Below are positions 34,401 through 45,130 of a stretch of 64,000 nucleotides of DNA, piece by piece (the stretch's first letter is position 1; every line of letters starts with the position of its first letter). Made by a program: the position numbers and the translations under genes. The DNA is from Antedon mediterranea (taxonomy: Eukaryota > Echinodermata > Crinoidea > Comatulida > Antedonidae). A model generated the notes under the pieces. The model had not been told where the DNA came from. It searched no databases and saw nothing but the letters and a program-made list of their open reading frames with translations. The stretch is from positions 25,886,101-25,950,100 of the forward strand of contig NC_092677.1 of the NCBI RefSeq assembly GCF_964355755.1, given 5' to 3'.

Positions 34401-35632
34401 TTCCTAGAGAGAAACACAATTTTTGCTTAAAGTGATGCTGTAAAATTTAAGAAAAATGAAGGAATAGGAAATCAATACAGTAATCTTATTTTAGTTTTAA
34501 AGCTCTGTCTACACTATCACACTAGTTTGATAAACAAGTGTGATGTGCCCAAATATGGTAGTGATATGACATCATCATGTCCATATTTGGGCACATCACA
34601 TTTTTCTGTCATATAAAGTTTGATAGTGTACAGAGAGTTTAAAAATGATCTCTTTAAAATATCTAGGATCATGTCTGAAACCTTTTATTCATACTTTTCA
34701 TACCAGCAACAGTTATAAATAAAGGTTACAGTAGTATTGTTAAACAGGAAAAAAAATTGGTTAAAATAAAAATTTTTCATTAAAATAATTTCAGGAAGGA
34801 TTTTTTAAAAATACAAAAATCTCTATTTTGAGAAATCTAGGAATTAGGTAACGTTAGTAGCTGAAATTGGGACACAAAAGCGGTCGAGTTTCCGTTGTTG
34901 GTCTGGGAAAAATAATCTCTAAACCAACCATAATAAACTCTTCACCGGCAGTATGGGCATTAAGCTCTTCTTCATGGCGTTTATTAAGTTGGGCCTCAAG
35001 TTTTTCTATTTCTATCGTTGTGTCTTTCTTTTTCTTCTTATCACCTTTTGGAACTGCATGTTTCATGGACTGGATTTTACCTATATGAAGAACAAAAGTA
35101 TAATATAAGTAAGTATACTATATACTGTACTGTACTTTTTCTATAAGAGTATTAACTATTATAAAATTCATTATAAATTACTGTACACTATAAATATAAT
35201 ACCAATAATAAAATACTGTCTAATAGTAATACTATCTATAACTATAGGAGGAGGCCTCCTAATTTTATTATTTTTTTAAATGTATATTTATCAGGATGAA
35301 TGCAAAAATATATTAATTGAAATATTATGTGTTCATGAGTTGGCTAGGCCTAGACATTGATTGCTAACATAGAATAATAATGCCGGGACAAGCCTCTCAT
35401 AATCACTTTCTTTGGTTTGATCGGTGGGATAGTGGAGAGAGAGAAGCCTAAAACGGGATTTGAAAATTTTCATTGGAATTTCTCATAAAATAATTAGTAA
35501 CAGACATTCATTTGGAACTAATAGGATAACACTGTAATTCTCTAACTTACCTTGTAACTCTTTGCGTTCTCTTTTGTGCCTTTGTGCAACATTTTCATTA
35601 TTTATTATGGGACTATCTTCAAAATCTCCCAT
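31436..35632 (-). CDS. OTUD6B: OTUD6B, OTU-family deubiquitinase
   Basis: Nine exons: 35632-35551, 35080-34929, 34403-34296, 33750-33613, 33283-33218, 32920-32812, 32251-32190, 32106-31994 and 31529-31436. They encode 307 residues (human 293). The N-terminal half is a charged coiled coil (RHKRERKELQGKIQSMKHAV, TTRAQKRR). The C-terminal OTU domain has the catalytic Cys in ASDGHCLYNAL, the NTAAWGGQHE and QADSPP segments, and the catalytic His in GLGEHYNS. OTUD6B cleaves ubiquitin chains and is linked to proteasome assembly and translation in mammals. The exon 2 donor is uncertain: phase requires ATG|GTTGGT at 34929, while a better-looking G|GTGAAG at 34946 would break the frame. Introns hold family A, C and D elements and a tRNA-like sequence. 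Confidence 0.92.
31603..31777. mobile_element. Family D MITE in OTUD6B intron 8
   Basis: The left end AAATTTACACAGACGAGCCG matches, inverted, the right end CACTCGTCTGTGTAAATTGG. GGC...GCC lies just outside. No coding capacity. A single end of the same family is at 39155. Confidence 0.75.
32363..32556 (+). repeat. tRNA-like SINE fragment in OTUD6B intron 6
   Basis: At 32484-32556 an A-box-like TGTAGTCAGATGG and a B box GGTTCGAATCC are spaced as in a tRNA, with a possible anticodon TGC. The acceptor and T stems do not pair properly, so it is not a working tRNA. The preceding ACGTCACAAAATAAACATGA segment recurs at 23940. Confidence 0.45.
32668..32757. repeat. 22-bp minisatellite in OTUD6B intron 6
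   Basis: Four copies of CTGACCACTGTAACTCTGCT(TC). Confidence 0.9.
33090..33176. mobile_element. Family C MITE fragment, OTUD6B intron 5
   Basis: AAATGGCCTATTTAAAGTCT, ATTAATTTTCATG and GGGGGACATTACATC match the right half of the element at 51352. Confidence 0.6.
34110..34269. mobile_element. Family A MITE, left end degraded
   Basis: Three internal ACTACCATA-type units; the right end GTAGACAGAGCTTT is present. In OTUD6B intron 3. Confidence 0.8.
34500..34641. mobile_element. Family A MITE in OTUD6B intron 2
   Basis: Left end AAGCTCTGTCTACACTATCA; the right end is GTTTGATAGTGTACAGAGAG, with a short deletion. Confidence 0.85.
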
Positions 35633-35805
35633 TTTTCGTTCGCGCTACGAAAATCATCAACAAGGTCACATAAAGACACTAGTTATATACACGGCCGTCG
35701 TTATAATTGAATCAGTTTTTATCAACTGGTGAGTTCAGATAGCATGAGCCATTTCCCTGCAAATAGATATTAGCTGTACGTTGAGAGAGTCAAATTTCGC
35801 GGAAA
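35633..35805. promoter_or_regulatory. Bidirectional promoter, OTUD6B and RABGGTA
   Basis: Only 173 bp separate the two start codons on opposite strands, so both promoters and 5' UTRs must share this stretch. No TATA box is seen. TTCGCGCTACGAA (palindromic) lies beside the OTUD6B start. Confidence 0.7.
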
Positions 35806-38800
35806 ATGGTGGGCTCATTTTAAAATTAATTTATTTGTTGTTATAACATATAAGTTAAAAGTAAACTTTATATATTTATATTATGTCTGAATGGTATTAA
35901 TAGTTTTACGCAAAATTCGTGTAGTTTTTAGTGATTTTGACTGCCAAATAATGATAGAAAGTTTTAGGCTTTGCTGTGATTTGTTGCATGACAATTTCAG
36001 AGGGAAACGGGAGGTATTGATTGAGAAAAAAAAAGTTAATTTCTAGAGGAAGTGATCTCTGGGCCTAGGCGTACCCAATGTGAATTCAAAACAATTTTCA
36101 CACTTACACACCAGACACCACCCCCTCCCCTGCAGTGTAACCCTAAATTATTACTGAAACTACACCCCAGCAGATTTGCAAGACCCTGTCCATCCCCCCC
36201 CCCCCCTCTCTTCCGCCAACACTCCTACTCCTACTACTCTACCTTACTCTAAAAGTATGCACTGTAAATGGTTGTGATCTTTATTTTACTAGCATGGGCG
36301 AGTAAAAGTAAGAACTACCGAAGAACAGAAGGAAGCTAAACGCAAAGAAAGGGAAAAGAAATTAAAACTTTATAATGGCGTTACGTCCAAAATATGGAAA
36401 AAGGTATTGTACATAAACTTTTGTTTGTTTTTGTCTCATAATAAATATCTAATTCAGGATGCTTCGCATAACACATGTTATTAAGCGTTCATATTACAGC
36501 ATTAATTTGTTTTTATAGCGAGAAGAGAAAGAATTGGATGAGGAAGCGTTAGGGTTAACGAGGGAAGTACTAGCAGCCAATCCGGACTTCTATACCATGT
36601 GGAATTTCAGGAAAGAGATATTTTTAGAGATGAGTTCATCACGGTAAGGGATTATTCATTTTTACCAAGCCGCAGCTTTAAAAAAAATATATATTTTTTT
36701 ATTAAAATTAACTGACTGACTGGAGATAACCTCCAATAATAAGTTGACAATCCATTCATAAGCCATACATACATACACACAAGATGCCCTACATAAAGAA
36801 AGTCTTAAGCTCTATCTACTATCAAATTAGTTTGATGTGTGATGTGCCCAAATATGGTAGTGATATGCCTAAATATTCTTCTTCTTTATTGTATCAAACA
36901 AAAACAATTTAATACAAAAGGTAGCCAAGATATAGCCGAAGCTAATCAAGCTTGGTACCTTTTATCTTAACTAACTTAAGCTACAAAATTAACAAATAAA
37001 TAACAGAACTTAAAAGAAAATAAAAATTTTATAACGTCAAAAACAAAACAAAATATTTTTGGAATAATAAATAAATAACATAACATAACATAAAGTACTG
37101 TATGTACTGTACTGTATGTACTGTACTGTATGTACTGTACTGTATGTACTGTACTGTATGTACTGTACTGTATGTACTGTACTGTATGTACTGTACTGTA
37201 TGTACTGTACTGTATGTACTGTACTGTATGTACTGTACTGTATGTACTGTACTGTAATAAACAAAACCATATCAGTTCAATAGATAATATCTAATGAATT
37301 AACAATATATAAAACATTGTAAATTATAGATTATTCTTTTATATACTTAAATAAAAGTAATTCTTTAAGTTGTTTAGAGAAAGCAAATCTAGATGTAATT
37401 GTTCGTAATTCTAAAGGTAAATCATTCCAAATAACAGCACCAGAAAAAGAAATTCTAAATCGTCCACAATTAATACGACAAGGGGGAATGGCTAAATTAA
37501 AATAATGATTAATTCTTGTATTATATGCATGATCGGTAGTTTCAAAATAATCAGATATGGTAGTGATATGACATCATCATGTACATATATGGGCACATCA
37601 CATTTTTTTGTCACATAAAGTTTGATAGTGTGGACAGAGCTTTACTGTATGTCAATCAATTGTTTGACAGGATTTGAACCAGAACCCTGGGATTTGTAGG
37701 AGAGTATCTTAACAATTAATTATTAGTAATAAATGCTTTCTCTATAAAAGTAGCTAGTAATAGCAAAGAAAGTCATACAATATAAATGTAATATCTTTCA
37801 AATCTATAACTTTATTTGACATTCACTTTTATTTATTATTCACAATTATTTTCGTTAAAATGATCAGACCAAAAGATAATTTCCAGACACTGTGTTCTTC
37901 TGAGCTGTCATTCCTAGAGGATTGTCTGCAAGTGAATCCCAAATCATATGGTGCATGGCATCATAGATGCTGGATTATGGACCACATGCCTCAGCCAGAT
38001 TGGAAGAAAGAATTAAAATTATGTGACATATACCTTGAGCACGATGAACGTAATTGTAAGTTTTGTTTTGTTTATTTTCCACTCTTCAAATAAATTTAAA
38101 CAGTTTTAACATAAGTATACAGTGTATATTGGGTGGATGGAGGTCACAGTAAGTTCATTGAACTGTAAGTCATGACCCCCGTTTCAATAATAGCATGCTA
38201 CGGAGTAGAATAAAATATATGTGTTTAAAAATGAGGGTACATAAAAATCAAGTACATAAGTTAATTTTTATTATCTTTTTTTATCGAGTTAATAATATAG
38301 TAGAACTCATATTACATTTATATATTGGTCTATTTATTTTCTTTTTTTGTCATTATTTTTCACGTTGTTTGTGTTTGTATCGGTGTTGAGGGCCTCATGC
38401 ATGTCATGTTATTGAGTCATCCTCATTAAACAAAGTTTAATAAAAAAAATTAAATTAAAGGGACATAAAAAAGAATCAACAAAAATTTGTTAAAGTTTAG
38501 CAAAAAACTATATTGCCCTGATTTGAAATATTTAGAGCCAATATCAAACTATTTTTGTATAATTTGTTATTAAATTACAACCTTTTCCTTTTTTACAGTT
38601 CATTGCTGGGACTATCGTCGTTTTGTCGTTGCAAGGTCAAAGGTTGCAGCAAAAGATGAATTGGATTTTTCAACTTCGAAGATCAGTAGTAATTTTTCAA
38701 ATTTCTCATCCTGGCATTACCGCAGCAAACTTCTTCCGTTGCTCTATCCCGATGAGAAAAATACCGGAAGAGTCCGGGAAGATGTTCTACTTGAAGGTAT

Positions 38801-41800
38801 GTTAATCTTTATATTGACAAATATAAAATAAAGAGTTTTGATAAAGTGCAGTTGTTTTATGTTGTATATATTTATGTTCCCAAGACTTTATGTAATAAAA
38901 AAATGTGATATACTGTATCTATGGACATGATGATGTCATCACTACCATATTTGGGCACATCACTACCATATTTAAGCATATCACTACCATATTTGGGCAC
39001 ATCACACTTTTTTGTCAAAATAGTTTGATAGTGTAGACATTTCTTACTTTTACAGAGTATGAACTTGCCCAAAATGCGTTCTTTACTGATCCAAATGATC
39101 AAAGTGCTTGGTTTTACCATCGCTGGTTGCTAGGCAGAGGTAAGTACTTCATATTAAGGCCAATTTACACAGACAAGCCGTAACAGTAAGCTAAAAACAA
39201 AAAATAAAGAATTATTATTATCATTATTTTTCACAGCTGAAAGCCCGCAAAATATTAATTTTCTGTATGCCAATAAACGGCGCAATATGATTTTAGTAGT
39301 ATTTGCTAAACCTGTTCTCATTCCGGAGAAAAACAATGTTAAGGTCAGCCTAGATGGTCAACTATTAGCTGGACAATGGAGAACATCAAGTGGCCAGCAC
39401 GTTCATTCTCAAGTCTGGGTATCTTTGTACTTCGTATTAATATTGTCAAGGATCAATGATTTTAGATGAAAAATATCATTACTAATCATTATCATCACCA
39501 CTGATGTAATCATTATCGTCTTAAATCATTTTAATCATTGTTATAATCCATATTATTATCATTATCCTCATTATCATTCAGTACTAATACAGTAAATTAA
39601 TCATATCATTGTCATTATCAACACTATCATTGTAATCATAATCAACATCAGTATCTTTAAAATCATTTGTAATATTATAAGCCTTATCAAAATGGTAACA
39701 GATTTTCACACCAGATTGTGATAAGATCAATGGAGTAACTTTGGATTTTAACTTGGACAATGGACTGGTCAAGAAAGCGTGTTCATTTACAGAAGGCAGG
39801 TAGCTTTACATTTAGTTATAGGATGATGGTGACATTTTGATAATGATTTTGTGGATGATAGTGGTGTTAATGATGTTAGTGGTTTGGTATTTAACAGTGT
39901 TGGTATTGTGGTATTAATGGTGTTAGTGATTTGGTATTAACAGTGTTGGTAGTGTGTGGTATTAATGGTGTTAGTGGTTTGGTATTAACAGTGTTGGTAG
40001 TGTGGTATTAATGGTATTAGTGGTTTGGTATTAACAGTGTTGGTAGTGTGGTATTAATGGTGTTAGTGATTTGGTATTAACAGTGTTGGTAGTGTGTTAT
40101 TAATGGTATTAGTGGTTTGGTTTTTAACTACAGTGTTATTGACTTTTACTGGTAATAATTTATATATTAAGTCATTTGTTCTATAAATGAATTTTTTACT
40201 GATATTTATTTATAAATGTTTTAAGGACTTTGCTAATTCTTGACCCGTATACGCCCATAGCACACTTAGTTATTTTAAGTACCTCATTATCTGTAAAATA
40301 TTAACTTCGCTTTCCTGTGCACTGATGCGTATCTGAAAAAGGTTTCACTTTTCCCGCTATAGGGGATTCCGAAAGTTGGAGTAAGGAAACGAATGTGGCA
40401 GCGACAATGTTCTCTTCGCAATTAAGCGTGGAAAAATCAAGCGTCCTTGCGCAAGAGCTGGAGTCTTGCCAGCAACTCCTCGAACTAGAACCAGATAATA
40501 AATGTAAGAAAATCACTGTTTAATTGTCAAACATTTTTTTATAGAAATAAATCAGAAAGAAAATATTGTTGAAATAAAAGAAATAAATAAAGTATAGTTA
40601 TATATAATAATTTGTAGTATAAATATATAAACAGTATAAATAACGTTTCTGGTTATAGGATAACTTGTGGTATTCATTCCCCCCCCCCCCCCCACCCTTC
40701 TCTCTTTCTTAAAATAAAGCTCTGTCTACACTATCAAAAAACGTGTGATGTGACCAAATATGGTAGTGATATGCTTAAATATGGTAGTGATATGCTTAAA
40801 TATGGTAGTGATATGACATCATCAACACTATCAAAAAACGTGTGATGTGACCAAATATGGTAGTGATATGCTTAAATATGGTAGTGATATGCTTAAATAT
40901 GGTAGTGATATGCTTAAATATGGTAGTGATATGACATCATCATGTCTATGTATAGGCACATCACATTTTTTTGTCACATCAAGTTTGATAGTGTAGACAG
41001 AGCTTAAGATATTAAAATGTTGTAATTTTGTATTAATTGTTTGTGCAGTTTAATATAATATTATTTTAATACCATAAGTACAATTAGCAGTGTAATTGGA
41101 ACGCTATATTTTTATACTTAATAGTTTGTAAAATGTTTTGCGAGAACATAATTAATTTATTTATAATTTTCTAAAGATAAAAATAATAGTTTGTCAAAAC
41201 TAAAGTTTTCCAATCAAAATGAAATTAATAAAAATTGAAAATCATTAATTTTAGATGTTGAAAGATAAAACATTGAGAACTGTCTCTCACTTTCACAATG
41301 TACTTTCAAATTCACTTTTACTTTAATTTGTCATTTATCGTTATTTTCATCAGGGTGTGTTTTCACAATTATCCAGCTGATGAGGTCATTAGACCCGCTG
41401 CGATACGAGTCAGAAACCGACGGTCACGTGAACGTGCTCCTGAAATCCGACCCATATCGTGCTAACTACTTCCATGATCTAAGAAGTAGATTTTGTATCG
41501 AGAATGCTATATTAAGAGCTGAAACAGCAGGAAATAATGTTAAAACTATTGATATATCTAATAAGGTATTAAAAATATGTATATGTTGTTTATGTTTCAC
41601 TATTCAAGATACATTTTCCCCTTGGAAATAAAAAAAAATATTTTTGTTCAATATGCCATTTTAATATCACGTAACACTATAATGATAAAACCATAATTTA
41701 AAGGAAAACTGGAAATTGGGTTTTTTTTTGGTTAAATTTAAATGTTTACACTATCAAACTAGTTTGACAAAAAATGTTGTGTCCAAATATGGTAGTGATA

Positions 41801-43066
41801 TGCCCAAATATGGTAGTGATATGACATCATGTCCATATATGGGCACATCACATTCTTATATCACATAAACTTTCATAGTGTAAACAGAGCTTTATAATAT
41901 ATGTTATTATGTTTTCGTAAAATTCTTATATTAAATATTAAATTAATCACTAGGAACTGACAACTCTAACACATCTTGAACATCTGGTGTCAGTGGAGGA
42001 AATAAACTTGTCATCCAACAAACTAACATCATTAAAGGGTTGTCACATGTTACAATGTGCGAAGAAGATCCTCGTGGACGATAACAACATCGATAGTTTG
42101 CAGGAGCTCGTGCGATTACCATCTCTCGAGGAACTTTCTATAAAAAATAACAGTATCCTTTGTCGAATATTTATATATTGTTTTTTTTTTATTTATTTTT
42201 TTTATTAACTTATAAATTTTCATAACATGAACAAAAAGGTAACAGACAAAAATATTTATATCTTTATAAATTTATAATTTTAAAGGATCTAAAACAGTGG
42301 CGAATTTTTAATTTTTTTAATTTTTTATTTTTTGTTGCATGTATAGTTTCTTAGAATAGAATTCAAATAACTAGGAATGACCTTTGACCTTTGCCAATCG
42401 CCGATAAGATCAAGTGGTCTCCAACATTTGGTAAGCATGCATTATATAATTTATCTAATAATAATAATTTAACGATTTTTTTCGCCCAATATCAGACAAT
42501 TTTGGATTAGCCAATTTTGCTTCATGTTCCAGAAAAAAATAAAGTTTTTAATGAAGAAAATATTTGGGACCTTTTGGACTGTCTACACTATCAAACTAAT
42601 TTGAAAAAAAATTGTGATGTGCCCAAATATGGTAGTGATATGCCCAAATATGGTAGTGATATGACATCATCATGTCCATATATGGGCACATCACATTTTT
42701 GTTGTCAAATTAGTTTGATAGTGTAGACATAGCTTCAAGAAAAGTCTGCGTTTGGGATAGTTTCGGTTTTCTAAGATTCTGGTATTGGCAAAGTTTACTG
42801 TAGTAGTCACCATGTTTCTTTGTCTATTTTACTATTTATTTATTTATTTATTTATTTATTTATTTTACTATTATTTTGCTATTATGTATTCTTATCGAAT
42901 GCTATCAGATATCAAATCTATAGTTGAACTTTCAAATTTAACTTTTTCACCAAATCTGACAATACTGTGTCTCCAAGGCAACCCAGTTGGTCAAATTGAT
43001 GGTTTCCAGAGTGTAATCAAAAATCTACTTCCTCAGCTCCAAGCCCTCAATGGAGTTGAATTTTAA
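35806..43066 (+). CDS. RABGGTA: Rab geranylgeranyltransferase alpha, 1-nt frame break
   Basis: Twelve exons: 35806-35808, 36293-36403, 36519-36643, 37868-38055, 38599-38796, 39056-39139, 39237-39418, 39702-39799, 40363-40503, 41354-41565, 41954-42152 and 42909-43066. RABGGTA pairs with RABGGTB to prenylate Rab GTPases delivered by REP. The PFTA repeats show as [31 protein letters not shown] and [12 protein letters not shown]. Exons 7-8 fit the Ig-like insert. Exons 11-12 encode the C-terminal leucine-rich repeats ([28 protein letters not shown]). The first coding exon is only ATG (donor GTGGGC), then HGRVKV. Total coding length is 1699 nt, one more than 566 codons. The extra base falls at the exon 8/9 junction, in a GGGG run at 40362-40365. 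Human has 567 residues. Confidence 0.93.
36807..36876. mobile_element. Family A MITE, left half (split copy)
   Basis: Starts AAGCTCTATCTACTATCAAA and stops inside an internal repeat at 36876, where a LINE fragment begins. The other half resumes at 37555. Confidence 0.85.
36877..37554 (-). mobile_element. 5'-truncated LINE inserted in a MITE
   Basis: On the minus strand, 37551-37331 is open for 73 codons to a stop and encodes a typical non-LTR reverse transcriptase C terminus ([41 protein letters not shown]). Downstream come a 14-bp minisatellite and an end reading AATAAAGAAGAAGAAT. The 5' part is absent. Clade (CR1-, L2- or Rex-like) cannot be fixed. In RABGGTA intron 3. Confidence 0.8.
37095..37256. 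repeat. 14-bp minisatellite in the LINE 3' region
   Basis: About eleven nearly perfect copies of TACTGTACTGTATG. Confidence 0.95.
37555..37642. mobile_element. Family A MITE, right half (split copy)
   Basis: ATATGGTAGTGATATGACAT to GATAGTGTGGACAGAGCTT; partner of 36807-36876. Confidence 0.85.
38881..39041. mobile_element. Family A MITE in RABGGTA intron 5
   Basis: Three internal units. The left terminal AAGCTCTGTC is missing; the right end stops at GATAGTGTAGACA, 14 bp before the next exon. Confidence 0.8.
39155..39192. mobile_element. Family D single end, RABGGTA intron 6
   Basis: AAGGCCAATTTACACAGACA and AGCCGTAACAGTAAGC match the ends of the element at 31603. Confidence 0.65.
39850..40130. 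repeat. 46-bp minisatellite, RABGGTA intron 8
   Basis: About five to six copies of a unit containing TTAATGGTGTTAGTGGTTTG and TATTAACAGTGTTGGTAGTG. Confidence 0.9.
40718..41005. mobile_element. Family A MITE, expanded copy
   Basis: Normal ends, but the interior has seven ATGGTAGTGATATG units and a duplicated ACACTATCAAAAAACGTGTG segment. It is the longest copy in the window (about 288 bp). In RABGGTA intron 9. Confidence 0.88.
41590..41675. mobile_element. Family C MITE fragment, RABGGTA intron 10
   Basis: AAGATACATTTTCCCC, TTGTTCAATATGCCATTTTA and a TATCAC segment match the left part of the element at 51352. Confidence 0.5.
41741..41893. mobile_element. Family A MITE in RABGGTA intron 10
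   Basis: Two internal units. The left end is shortened to TTTACACTATCAAACTAG. Confidence 0.82.
42577..42735. mobile_element. Family A MITE in RABGGTA intron 11
   Basis: Ends GACTGTCTACACTATCAAAC and inverted GTTTGATAGTGTAGACATAG; two internal units. Confidence 0.85.
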
Positions 43067-43181
43067 ATATTTTTGGCAATCTTGTCCCTTAGGAAGAAAT
43101 AGTTATTTTTAACATATTTTAAAATCATGTCCAAAAACATTCCATAATTACTAAATACCAGTTGAATAAAGGAAGGAAATT

Positions 43182-43347
43182 AAGCTCCATCTACACTATC
43201 AAACTAGTTTGACAAAAAAAAGTATGATATGCCAAAAAAATGGTAGTGATATGCCAAAATATGGTAGTGATATGACATCATCATGGCCATATATGGGCAC
43301 ATCACATTTTTTTGTCACATAATGTTTGATAGTGTGGACAAGGCTTA
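43182..43347. mobile_element. Family A MITE
   Basis: Ends AAGCTCCATCTACACTATCA and the inverted form, flanked by TTAA-like sequence on both sides; two internal units. Confidence 0.85.
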
Positions 43348-44834
43348 ACTTACGTTGGCTGGGAGCTTCAATTCAAAGATAAATTCAATATCGAAAAGCA
43401 AAAAATAAAAAAAAAGACAATACAAAGGAATAAACAATAAAATAAATTTGACCAAGAATTCTAAAACAAATGAAATTTATTGAAAGTTGGAAAAAGAAAT
43501 AGTTGAATGAACGAAGAAAGGATCACAAAAAACAAGGCCATATACATGGCTGCAGTGACGTGCTCAAGTTAGTGTTTACCGACCAACCGACCGAAATAGT
43601 GAGCTGTTACAAATTTAAATTGTTTAATGAGTAAATTTTTAGTGTTTACCGACCAACTGACCGACATAGTCAGCTGCTAAAAATATTAAATTATTTAATG
43701 AGTAAATGCATGTTTACTCTTTGGAACCTGTTAATTATTGGTAATATGTATTTATGGAGTTACTAGTCAATAAGTTACCGTTGTGAATGCCCTCGCCATG
43801 TGTAATAAAAAGATAATAATAATAAATAATAATAATATGTGTGTTTTTGCTGGATTGATTGAGATTTTTCTATTATTATCCGATGTTCTGTTCGTCTTTG
43901 TAATCCATAATTTCTGAGTACAATATATACCAATATACCAATTCCACCAACATGTTTTCGTAGCGTTTTATTTTTTTTTTGCCACGCGCATGAACATGGA
44001 GAGTCAATTTTGATTTGACAAATTAAGCTTCGTTTTTCATGATTTGTTTTTTGATGATAACGTATTCGGGTTTATAAGTAGGGAGTCTTTTCCGCCGCCG
44101 TCATCGTCGTCGTCGTTTCGTTTGTGGGAAGCGTATTCGACTTTTATCAAGTCTAGAACGAGTTGTCTATGACGTCATTACATCGGACCATCGTGAGGTT
44201 TTAATGTCAATCACATCTATGAGTATTTTACAATTCTTCTCCATGTAGAGAACGGGCGATAACAATCTACACCGCCGTTTTAAATTTAGCGCGGGTTGTC
44301 GATCGGAAGCCAGATGGAAATGTTTGATGAAAGCCATTCGCCAACTTGCCAAAGTACTATATGTTGATGACTGTTCGCAAATACATCAACAAATAAACGA
44401 CATCACTTTCGTTTTGAGTGGTAGGCCTCCTTCCTGTATTCATATCGGAAATAAGTGTGCATTTCGTGTCCTAAATTTAAAAAAAGAAAGGATCTCGCAC
44501 TGCTGGAAGAAATGTATTCCACAAATGTCGATTGATTTAGCGCCAAAGTGCAATTTATCAGCAAACGATTCACACCCCAACTCCACCCACCCCACACCTG
44601 AACTCAACCAAAGCGATGAATATATATTTAGGCACAGAAGTTCATTCTTACTTATTATAATATATAGGCCTAAAGTAAAAAGGCGGGGAATGAGCTACTA
44701 GGGGTTCATTGTACTATCGAATCCGAGATACAGGATTTTGAAATAGGGGTTCCCAGGGCCTAAAAATGGTGAAATGAAGAATGGTGTAGCTTAAAATGTG
44801 ATGCCCTATCTTTTGCTGGAATCTATATATACAA

Positions 44835-44912
44835 ATTAATTAATTAAATTTCAGTATATTACCGGGCGGTTTAGAATTAATGTTCTTTGCCTGATTTGTT
44901 TATATATATATT
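44835..44912 (+). repeat. Second copy of the 1835-1910 repeat
   Basis: AATTAATTAAATTTCAGTAT, GGTTTAGAATTAATGTTCT and GCCTGATTTGTTTATAT are shared with the first copy at high identity. Confidence 0.75.
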
Positions 44913-44939
44913 ATATAATATAAATCAGAGAGCTGCATA

Positions 44940-45130
44940 GGCAGGATATAGAAAAAAATCAAATAAGTTAAAACTGCCTCAATATAGGTTTATTTTTACG
45001 ACATGTTTCGGGCATAGCCCATCATCAGGTGAAGAGAATTGTAACAAAGGATAACATATAAGTCACAAAATTACATAATAAAACAAATCAGCCAATCAAA
45101 GATGTTAACAACAATACTTATCAAAGATGT
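44940..45130 (-). mobile_element. Retroelement fragment, possibly Penelope-like
   Basis: A+T-rich repeat-like segment holding a hammerhead-ribozyme-like core on the minus strand and a direct repeat TATCAAAGATGTTAACAACA at its right end. Penelope-like elements are known to carry such ribozymes, but no GIY-YIG or reverse transcriptase sequence is visible. Confidence 0.4.
44990..45032 (-). ncRNA. Hammerhead-ribozyme-like motif
   Basis: Minus strand reads CTGATGA (45028-45022), stem II GGGC-TAT-GCCC, GAAAC (45009-45005), then ATGTC. These are the conserved core boxes of a type I hammerhead with a GTC cleavage triplet ending at 45000. Stem III (ACATGT) is a self-complementary hexamer too short to loop, as in minimal hammerheads that act as dimers. 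Stem I pairing is only partial. Activity is not shown by sequence. Confidence 0.55.

Noticed and set aside
18985-43347. Repeated GTGATGTGCCC...GGGCACATCAC motifs considered as a CRISPR-like array or operator sites
   Set aside because: They lie inside dispersed elements with shared inverted ends, in a eukaryotic genome with introns; they are parts of a MITE.
44324-44701. 125-codon ORF in the gene-poor spacer
   Set aside because: No recognisable motif, no splice context and low-complexity composition; most likely chance.
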